The notes under the pieces are model-generated. The model was not told the origin of the DNA, searched no databases, and was given only the letters and a program-made list of their open reading frames with translations. Made by a program: the position numbers and the translations under genes. From assembly GCF_964204865.1 (NCBI RefSeq), contig NC_135261.1, forward strand, positions 2,108,001-2,172,000: 64,000 nucleotides of DNA. Reading direction: 5' to 3'. Every line of letters begins with the position of its first letter. Position 1 is the first letter of the stretch. Source of the DNA: Styela clava. Taxonomy: Eukaryota > Chordata > Ascidiacea > Stolidobranchia > Styelidae. Positions 55,949-64,000 of this stretch are shown in pieces.

Positions 55949-56858
55949 GCTTTTAATAATATACTTCAACTTGAAAGACATGTGTCGTGAATTTTCGTAA
56001 AAAAATAAAACGTGACCCACAATTGCTGAAGTCAGCTAAGTGTCAGAACGAATATAACTTTAGGAATTATAAACTTATGCAACTGGAAAATTAGAGCTTG
56101 ATTGGGTCAATGTTAAATAAAAATTAAATGAAAAACACATGAAAATTTTTTAACATATCTTTTTAGCTTGTATATAATTTGTATTTCATTGTTTTATATT
56201 GTTCTTTCCTGCAAGTTACAAAATAAATGATGACGGTAATCTATGTCCTTTATTGAGACTTTTCATAGTTGGCAACCCGACTCTATCTAAACTAGTGAAG
56301 TAAGTTGCACAGCGGTGGTATATCGGCTGCCTCCATTAAAAGAAATTTGTATTATCATTAAATAAAAAAAATGTTGTCATACTGCATAACCGGGACATTT
56401 GGGTCAAGCGGGCGGGACAACTTGCTAAAATCGGGACTGTCCCGGCTACACCGGGACGTATGGTAAGCCTACCTAGAATAACCTTCCACCCGGGACAACA
56501 CTTTTTGAATGAACGGTTACATTAAGAGAGATTCTCTTAACAAGTACGAGATTCCAATCTCTATGCCCGTGCTCGCTCACGAAGTGATGACCGGTAAATG
56601 TAAAATGCTTAGGTCTGCGATGTGCTCAATGTATGTCCATGTCCATGTAATCCACGAATAACTGGGAAAGGTTACCCAAATTTACCCAGAATAAGATTCC
56701 CCCGCAGTAGATGAGCGTACGCGGACAGCACTTTTCTGAACGAACATTGACATTAAAGAGAGATTCGCCATTCCAGGTGCAATATTGGGGCTATTACAGT
56801 TTGGCAACGACAAATAGACTTTTGTGACATCACCCAGATTATTTTTAAAAACAATAAA

Positions 56859-56875
56859 CGTCCCTGGGTGGGCTC

Positions 56876-56926
<51 letters not shown>

Positions 56927-56932
56927 AGAGAC
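56859..56932 (-). tRNA. tRNA-Asn(GTT)
   Basis: 74-nt intact Asn gene identical in the mature region to that at 41,276. A T run follows on minus. Confidence 0.97.
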
Positions 56933-58089
56933 GAGGCATTAAACCAGGCTGCTCCTAAGGTTTACGATGATAACGATTAATTGTATTTACCTCCTGATAA
57001 CCAAAGTTAGTGGCCCAGCCTTCTTGAAGAAATTTATCTCTTTGCCTATTTAGAAACTCTTTATTCGTCCCTTACTATGGAAGTAAGAATTAGGCTGTAA
57101 CAGATTGCCTACTCGTATTAATTCGTTTTGGCTTCCGTGTCCCTATATTTGCGCATTGCTCTCCTCTTAATTAAACTAACGTCAATAATATAGTAACAAA
57201 ACTAGGAACTTCAGCTGAAAATTTCAAAGCAATTGGTCCAGTAGTTAATAGAAAAGCGGTTTGGCACAACAACAAAAAAAAAATACAAAATGAACAAACG
57301 ATCCATCGCCATTTTGTGTCCAATAAATCTCAACAATGCAACGAAAGACAGTGAAACTTAGTTTATATTGATCTAAAATTGTCCGGGTGACAAAATTCTA
57401 TTTGTCGTTGTCGAGCTATCAGAGCCCAATATTGCACCTCGAATAGCGAATCTCTCTTAATGTAACCGTTTATTCAAAATATCGCACATGTTGGCAGCAC
57501 CTTAAAAGTGTTCTCCGGGTGAGGTTCTTTCTGGTTGTTTCCCCGAGCATTGATTTCCTTATTTATGTCTGTAACAATGACCAATTGGGAATACGTCAAC
57601 AATGACGTAACAATTGCAATTTATGTAGCCGCTCGGACACTTCTTTAGTTCAGACAGATATTGATGCATATGTGTAAGTATTGCTTTCTTATATTGATTT
57701 TGAGTTTAATTTGTCAGTTTTCAGCAGTGTTTCCGAAAATGAGTTGTAAGTTAAATAACCTAATTACAATTAGGTCTTTTGAGCAGCTTTAGTTTTGTTG
57801 AAATATATTCAAGAATTAGTCCTAGAAAAGCTGTGATTTAAAAAAAATATGATGAACATGTAAACTAGTTCGCAAGCGCCAACTCTCCTAAACCCTTTTA
57901 AAATAAGCATCAAAATTTTGCAATGGTAAAGTAGGTGTAAAATTTCAAGGGTCAAGGAAACACCCATGTCTTTCCATAACTGTTGGAGGGGACGGTTATT
58001 TTAGGCGAATTCAGTAAACCATTCACGGACATGGGCCAAGGAATAGTTCACCGGTTATTTGTCGATACATAAACCTGGGGCTGCTGCGG

Positions 58090-58162
58090 GCCCGGTTAGC
58101 TCAGTCGGTAGAGCGTTGGACTTTTAATCCAACGGTCAAGGGTTCAAGTCCCTTATCGGGCG
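58090..58162 (+). tRNA. tRNA-Lys(TTT)
   Basis: Identical to the plus-strand gene at 42,507, including the flanks GGGCCCGG and GTTGTCTTTTCCC, so U4 and U6 are closely related in this part. Confidence 0.97.
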
Positions 58163-58967
58163 TTGTCTTTTCCCTCGACGATCTTATTTCAATCTCACTG
58201 GTCGTAAAATACTAATAAGGAAATTGAGATAAAAAAAAGAACAACAACAGCATAATAACGAAAGATCCACACACAGATCGTCCACTTGTCCAATAAAAGT
58301 TATATACAACACTTCAACCACTTTTTGAGTACTGAAAAAGGAAAATCGATTTGTTCCATTAGTCACAGATAGGAGTGATTTTTCTCGGCAATAACTATCA
58401 TCCCAAACAAGCACGGGATTTCTCTCTATATCATGCTCTCTTTATCTATATCATGATAAATTATAGACACTTAGGCTAAATATTTTGATATCAAATCAAT
58501 CAAAGCTGGCATTCCATTTTAAACTTTTCCGTGGCTGGCAGAAAATGTTGACAACACGCAAAGCGAACAGACAGCATATTGAGCATAAGCTAAAAGCTTA
58601 AAGTGGTGAAATGCGAATTCTGGTTGTGTCATTTGCGCGAACAAACTTTGTAGTTTTGCGAGAACTTTGGGCGCGGAATATTTATGTAAACCGTAAATAT
58701 TTGTGGTCAGCAATTTTTGCAGGAATGCATTTACTTATATGAGAAATCATTTTAAAAATGTATATTAAAGATAATAAACCTTTGTGCAAATAGATTTTCG
58801 CAAGAACGAAATTTTACGATTATAAATTTCAATGGAAAACCTTCTGGGAGAAGACCTTACTATCTGTTAGTTGGGGCTTTTGTGTGCTGGATATTTTTGA
58901 GGTTAGGTGCTAGACTTGACATTTTTAAACAGTAAGATTGAAACAACCACCGTTGAAAAAAAGTGAG

Positions 58968-59040
58968 CACCCGATAAGGGACTTGAACCCTTGACCGTTG
59001 GATTAAAAGTCCAACGCTCTACCGACTGAGCTAACCGGGC
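58968..59040 (-). tRNA. tRNA-Lys(TTT), G1-T72 wobble
   Basis: Standard Lys gene except position 72, which is T, so the first acceptor pair is G-T. Anticodon and boxes intact. T7 follows on minus. Confidence 0.92.
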
Positions 59041-59932
59041 TCACAATAACAACAAATCAGATTTGAATCTGAATCCAACTTGCTACGTTTGCAATTCTCA
59101 TTTCAATTTCCCAAAGATCTAAAGAGGAAAAATGATGAAGCTGTTTGTATGGAACTATGTTGCGCCTACAACACAGCACTCACGAATTTTATTCACAATG
59201 AGGAATTTCATTTAAAATTTATTTATTAATTTTGCTTCCACTCAACACATTACTTCGTGATTGTTTAGAATAGCCTAGACGTGTCGGCTGAAAAAGCTTT
59301 ATATTTGAACTCACCATGCTAGCGGTGTGTTTATGTTACACAAGTTAGACGACCGAATGATATACGTTGGTATTTTTTTTAATCTTTTTATACTTGTTCG
59401 TGTGTGTAGGATTGGTAAATTGGCACGTGTATTTTTTACATGTTTTGACTTTATTAAAAGCTTTACCAGTTTTACCAATAAATTTTGTGTTCATTGCTTG
59501 TGTAAGTTATTTTTTCGGGGAAATCAAACTAATTTTTTAATTATATCCACGAATAACTTGAAAGGTCCATGAAAGATTGCCCAAATTTACTCAGAATTAG
59601 GCTTACCATATATCTGTGGCAAAAAAAACGGGACAGTACGGATTGGGCAAGCCAACCTTTGTTCGATTCCGAGGCTCAATATTAGTGAACTTTTTCCATA
59701 TCCTTGTGGGCAGAATACGGGCGTCAAAATTAGCTCTTAATCATATTAAAATATCCACTATTGGTTTTTGACTCCATTAGGGGAAATCGCTCTTTTACTC
59801 ATTAGAATATTTTTTTTCACATTTTGATGATTCAGCGACAGTACGGTTGGATGTTAAATTAATGCACGCTCTTCATACTTCATATCATACTATGGCTTAA
59901 CAGTTTCTATCTCTATCTAAACCAGGGCTTCC

Positions 59933-61455
59933 CAAACTTTTGAGCTCGCGGCCCCTTTTGATATATTAAAATTTTTCGCGGTCCTTGTTCGCGCTAATAA
60001 TGCTAAAAAGTTCAAAATATGCATTTTTGATATTTCATTGACACAGCTAACTCTTAACTTTTAAAAGGGCTACTCAATAATAAAAACATCTTTACTCAGA
60101 TTATCCAATGTAATGGGTGTCTTCTTCTTTCTTTCTTAACTCTGCCTAGTTTTTCTTTAAAATGCTCGAAACTCACTCATGTTCGATAAACTCGGTTCAG
60201 CAAATGAATAAACTGCGGCCAACGAAATTGCAGTATTAGGGTTTACCTGTAACGTAACAGAGAGTAAATAATTTAGAACGATAAAATGAATTTTTTTCAT
60301 ATACACATCATTTGCGTTAATGAGAAACAATAAAACATTTAGAATAAATAAAATTTGTGATATGTTCCGAGGCGCACTGAGCAAATCGCCTTCCGGAACC
60401 GCTAGCTTAGCGATTAAAGCATTGTTATGCAAGCAAGCAAATCGGGTCTTACGATTAGAATATGCATTGTTATGCAAGCGAGATGAATCTACCTTGTTAC
60501 CCCGAAAATAAGTCCAAGCTTGAATTTTACAAATGATTTTAATACAACCGCAAAGACTTCGTCGATAGCGCAATTTGTTTACCTAATCACGTGGAAGTTT
60601 CAATTCTGCTAGGGCGTCGCAAAATTTCATGATGGTGTTGTAATAAAATATGTGATATGTTTCAGGCGCACTGAGCAAATCGCCTTCCGGAACCGCTAGC
60701 ATAGCGATTAAAGCCGGCATTGTTATGCAAGCACGCAAATCGGGTCTCACGATCAGAATATACATTGTAATGCAAGCGCAATGATTCTACCGTTTAATTC
60801 TGAAAATTCGGTTTTCTGTAGATAAAGATTATTTCTACTTGGTTCAAAAAGCATTGCGCTCCACATCTCCTTTGCGATTTCGTATTTATATTAAGCAGGC
60901 TTTTCTACCATGGCCCATTAAATTTGATTTCACTGACTGTTATTAGATTTGTTTGTTCGTTTATATAAAACTCATTGCAAAAGAGGTATTATATTTAAAT
61001 GTATCAATACGTACGGTATTTTTCACGGGAAGTCGCAACTTGAGCATATTACTGGAGGTCGTCACAATACAACTAGGTTCGAAAACTACTGAGTCCAATA
61101 GTTGAAAGAAATCTACTTTTTAAATTGTTAATAACCTATATGTAGCCGCTACTTTGAATGGAAACGTGCTATTAAATTGGTATCATATTTCAGTATTCAT
61201 ATTTCGTATATTAATCTCGTTATTCTCTACATCCCCCTAAAATGAGCTCCAGTGTTCAAAAGAAAATTGATGAAAATGTCTTATTTTCAGGAAAACACGG
61301 TGTGATGATGTATATTCACTCGGAATCGTGAAATTATCGTTTTACACTATTTTTAATGATTGAATTTCAAATTACGAGTCCGAAAAAGGGCAATAGATAT
61401 AGTACTTTGTGTAAAATTGGTGTTCTCTTCGCGGCCCCTAGTTTGGGAAGCCCTG
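59933..61455. mobile_element. non-autonomous hAT-like element (1,523 bp), TSD ATCTAAAC/ATTTAAAC
   Basis: TIRs are CAGGGCTTCCCAAACTTTTG and, on the right, TAGTTTGGGAAGCCCTG, with GCGGCCCC next to both. Flanks 59,925-59,932 and 61,456-61,463 agree at 7 of 8 positions. An internal duplication of about 135 bp is present (60,358-60,492 and 60,655-60,790; shared GGCGCACTGAGCAAATCGCC). No transposase frame is visible; the 138-residue minus frame at 60,157-60,573 has no recognisable domain. Confidence 0.87.
60358..60790. repeat. internal direct duplication within the hAT-like element
   Basis: Two copies of about 135 bp starting near 60,358 and 60,655. Both contain CGCCTTCCGGAACCGCTAGC and GCGATTAAAGC, then ATTGTTATGCAAGCA. 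They differ at scattered bases, so the duplication is not very recent. Confidence 0.85.
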
Positions 61456-62404
61456 ATTTAAACTAGTGAAGTAAGTTGCACAGCGGTGGTATATCGGCTG
61501 CCTCCATTAAAAGAAATTTGTATTATCATTAAATAAAAAATGTTGTCATACTGCATAACCAGAACATTTAGGTCAAGCGGGCGGGACAACTTGCTAAAAT
61601 CGGGACGTATGGAAAGCCTACCTAGAATAACCTTCCCCTCCAGCAGATATGGAAGACCATGAGTGTACCCGGGACAACACTTTTTGAATGAACGGTTACA
61701 TTAAGAGAGATTCTCTTAACAAGTACGAGATTGTGATCTCTATGCCCGTGCTCGCTCACGAAGTCTGGTGGATGTAAAATGGTTTGGTCTGCGATGTGTT
61801 CAATGGTTTATATCGGTTTTACACTATGGCAACCTTTAGCAAAAAAAGAGCCATCCTTTCAATTGAACTCAAACCTAATGGAAACCGCAACTTGTATTCC
61901 AATGTCAGTGGATATTGAAACTCCCGGAAAACGACTTATGATGCAATAATCTATTTCTTACTAAGAAGTAGCCTAAAATGCAATACTTCCGTCTACGAAG
62001 AGATAGAACTTGACAATGAAAAGAAAAAGTGTGTTTTGACAGATTTCAAATGCGACTCATTTTTACAGCTCGCGACTTATACTTTCGAAACCGCTGTGAC
62101 GCGTAATTAGCGCATTTCGTCCTATACCTCCCTTTTTATTGAATCCTTGCAGCTTCTGACAAAAAAACTAGCGGCAAATAACGGCATGCGGCTCCGGTGC
62201 CACTGGTTGCCGATAGCTACCTTAACTAAGGGACAAGAAAAAGGCTTAAAATCCAATTCTACCCATTAACCTCAATAGGAACGGTAGAGCCAAATTGAAC
62301 AATTTAATATATGTAAAAGGTACAATGTTCAGTCGCGTCACTTGGCACAACAAGGCAAATTTTGGAACAGTGGGATTGAAATATAACCATTATGAAAATG
62401 TGAG

Positions 62405-62477
62405 CACCTGATAAGAGACTTGAACTCTCGACCGTTGATTTGAAAGTCCAACGCTCTACTAACTGAGCTAACCGGGC
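62405..62477 (-). tRNA. variant tRNA-Lys copy with anticodon changed to TTC, decaying
   Basis: Same 73-nt frame as the other variant Lys genes, but the anticodon loop reads CTTTCAA, so the triplet is TTC (Glu-type) instead of TTT. Acceptor changes at 69 (A against C4) and 72 (T against G1), and an A31-A39 mismatch, point to a pseudogene. A TTTT run follows on minus. Confidence 0.75.
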
Positions 62478-62721
62478 GAACAGTTACAACAAGTCTATGT
62501 ATCCACGAATAACTTGTCCTATGACTGGGAAAGGTTCCCCAAATTTACCCAGAATAAGATTCCCCCGCAGTAGATGAGCGTACGCGGACAACACTTTTCT
62601 GAACGAACATTGACATTAAAGAGAGATTCGCCATTCCAGGTGCAATATTGGGGCTATTACAGTTTGGCAACGACAAATAGACTTTTGTGACATCACCCAG
62701 ATTATTTTTAAAAACAATAAA

Positions 62722-62738
62722 CGTCCCTGGGTGGGCTC

Positions 62739-62789
<51 letters not shown>

Positions 62790-62795
62790 AGAGAC
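62722..62795 (-). tRNA. tRNA-Asn(GTT)
   Basis: 74-nt intact Asn gene, same mature sequence as at 41,276. A T run follows on minus. Confidence 0.97.
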
Positions 62796-63926
62796 GAGGC
62801 ATTAAACCAGGCTGCTCCTAAGGTTCACGATGGTAACGATTAATTGTATTTACCTCCTGATAACCAAAGTCAGTGGCCCAGCCTTCTTGAAGAAATTTAT
62901 CTCTTCGCCTATTTAGAAACTCTTTATTCCTCCCTTACTATGGAAGTAAGAATTAGGCTGTAACAGATTGCCTACTCGTATTAATTCGTTTTGGCTTCCG
63001 TGTCCCTATATTTGCGCATTGCTCTCCTCTTAATTAAACTAACGTCAATAATATAGTAACAAAACTAGGAACTTCAGCTGAAAATTTCAAAGCAATTGGT
63101 CCAGTAGTTAATAGAAAAGCGGTTTGGCACAACAACAAAAAGAAAATACAAAATGAACAAACGATCCATCGCCATTTTGTGTCCAATAAATCTCAACAAT
63201 GCAACGAAAGACAGTGAAACTTAGTTTAAATTGATCTGAAATTGTCCGGGTGACAAAATTCTATTTGTCGTTGTCGAACTATCAAAGCCCAATATTGCAC
63301 CTCAAATAGCGAATCTCTCCTAATGTAACCGTTCATTCTAAATATCGCACATGTTGGCAGCACCTTAAAGTGTTCTCCGGGCGAGGTTCTTTCTGGTTGT
63401 TTCCCCGAGCATTGATTTCCTTATTTATGTCCGTAACAATGACCAATTGGGAATAAGTCAACAATGACGTAACAATTGCATTTATGTAGCCGATCGGACA
63501 CTTCTTTTGTTCAGACAGATATTGATGCATATGTGTAAACATTGCTTTCTTATATCGATTTTGGATTTAATTTGTCAGTTTTCAGTAGTGTTTCCAAAAA
63601 TGAGTTGTAAGTTAAATAACCTAATTGCAATTATGTCTTTTGAGCAGCTTTAGTTTTGTTGAAATATATTCAAAAATTAGTCCTAGAAAAGCTGTGATAT
63701 AAAAAAATATGATGAACATGTAAACCAGTTCGCAAGCGCCAACTCTCCTAAACACTTTTAAAATAAGCATCAAAATTTTGCAATGGTAAAATAGGGGAAA
63801 GTTTTCTGGGGTCAAGGAAACCCTTGGGATGGTTATTTTAGGCGAATTTAGTAAACCATTCACGGACATGGGCCAAGGAATAGTTCACCGGTTATTTGTG
63901 GATACATAAACTCTGTGCTGCTGCGA

Positions 63927-63999
63927 GCCCGGTTAGCTCAGTCGGTAGAGCGTTGGAATTTTAATCCAACGGTAAAGGGTTCAAGTCTCTTATCGGGCG
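63927..63999 (+). tRNA. tRNA-Lys(TTT), A32 variant
   Basis: Lys gene at the window edge. Position 32 is A instead of C (loop ATTTTAA), the variable region reads GGTAAAGGG, and the T stem has one G-T pair (AAGGG/CTCTT). The acceptor is intact. The terminator would lie outside the window. Confidence 0.85.
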
Positions 64000-64000
64000 T

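Larger units (their letters stand above)
48397..56280. mobile_element. hAT transposon (level 2) in U6, TSD CTCTATCT
   Basis: TSD at 48,389-48,396 and 56,281-56,288. TIRs TAGGGTTGCCAAC and GTTGGCAACCCGA. Same insertion site as in U2, so it was inherited through unit duplication. It holds one BEL/Pao element. Confidence 0.88.
48078..56471. mobile_element. MITE (level 1) in U6, interrupted by hAT and BEL/Pao
   Basis: Left flank CCCAGAAT and right flank CCTAGAAT. The left one equals the CCCAGAAT seen near every Asn gene in the paralogous, uninterrupted segment (TTTACCCAGAATAA), supporting an 8-bp TSD for this MITE. Confidence 0.82.
47280..58455. repeat. tRNA array unit U6 (11 kb, expanded)
   Basis: Order is tRNA-Lys (minus), MITE with hAT with BEL/Pao, tRNA-Asn (minus), tRNA-Lys (plus). 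About 500 bp upstream of the first Lys are missing (AAAGCTTACCGCTGAAAA junction near 47,420). The variant tRNA-Lys has been lost in a deletion near 56,631, where TCAATGTATGTCCATGTCCA joins two distant parts. Confidence 0.87.
59598..61620. mobile_element. MITE (level 1) in U7, interrupted by a second hAT family
   Basis: Left end TAGGCTTACCATA at 59,598; right end ATGGAAAGCCTA ending at 61,620; flanks CTCAGAAT and CCTAGAAT. It hosts the 1,523-bp element at 59,933-61,455. Confidence 0.8.
58456..64000. repeat. tRNA array unit U7 (runs to the window edge)
   Basis: Order is tRNA-Lys (minus), MITE with a different hAT insert, variant tRNA-Lys (minus), tRNA-Asn (minus), tRNA-Lys (plus). The array therefore continues beyond the window. 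Confidence 0.87.

Noticed and set aside
60157-60573. 138-residue minus frame as the hAT transposase
   Set aside because: No BED finger, RNase H-like or dimerisation motif; it crosses the internally duplicated segment and encodes a repeat-derived peptide.
63590-63620. ATGAGTTGTAAGT as a start codon plus 5' splice site of a hidden multi-exon gene (also at 18,473, 42,154, 46,598, 57,737)
   Set aside because: It recurs in each unit, no downstream exon could be found, and a single short word is not evidence for a gene.
1-64000. CRISPR arrays, prokaryotic operons, ribosome-binding sites or origins
   Set aside because: The DNA is eukaryotic. Repeats are TIRs, LTRs, SINEs and tandem tRNA units, with no short regularly spaced repeats and unique spacers.

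Overview
The window is nuclear DNA of an animal. Four recognisable metazoan protein genes lie in the first 15 kb, followed by Pol III tRNA genes with internal A and B boxes, a tRNA-derived SINE, several hAT-like DNA transposons and BEL/Pao LTR retrotransposons. The DNA looks AT-rich and nothing in it is bacterial. The species cannot be fixed from the sequence. An invertebrate, perhaps an ascidian-type deuterostome, is a guess from the gene set, the compact single-exon genes and the repeat style.

Region 1 (1-14,900) is a gene-bearing segment. All four genes are on the minus strand and each reads as one uninterrupted exon: a YIPF1/2-type Golgi membrane protein, an ankyrin-repeat/SOCS-box (ASB) protein, an isopenicillin N synthase-like 2-oxoglutarate/Fe(II) dioxygenase, and ARMC1. 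Between them lie three SINE copies, a foldback MITE family with 8-bp target-site duplications (TSDs), and three non-autonomous hAT-like elements with 8-bp TSDs. A perfect 38-bp-arm palindrome sits immediately after the ASB stop codon.

Region 2 (about 14,900-16,676) is palindrome-rich repeat DNA with a fourth SINE copy. The same palindrome-rich block recurs at 37,141-38,580 without the SINE, which gives an exact empty site and marks a large segmental-duplication junction.

Region 3 (16,676-64,000) is a degenerate tandem array of a roughly 4.3-kb unit carrying tRNA genes. The full unit has tRNA-Lys(TTT) on minus, a diverged tRNA-Lys(TTT) on minus, tRNA-Asn(GTT) on minus and tRNA-Lys(TTT) on plus. 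I count 21 tRNA genes or decaying copies: 12 standard Lys, 4 variant Lys and 5 Asn. The unit carries an old MITE of about 480 bp. In two units this MITE contains a dead hAT element of about 1.66 kb, and that element contains a BEL/Pao retrotransposon flanked by AGTAC. One BEL/Pao locus is LTR-internal-LTR-internal-LTR with a mosaic middle LTR, as expected from unequal LTR-LTR recombination. A different hAT element lies in the last unit only 4 bp out of register with the first hAT target. The BEL/Pao pol ORFs end straight after RNase H, so no integrase is encoded, and each copy has its own frameshifts.

The main story is genome dynamics rather than a new enzyme system: a multi-copy Lys/Asn tRNA array that keeps expanding, deleting and collecting nested transposons. 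Its paralogous units act as internal controls that reveal exact insertion sites and order of events.
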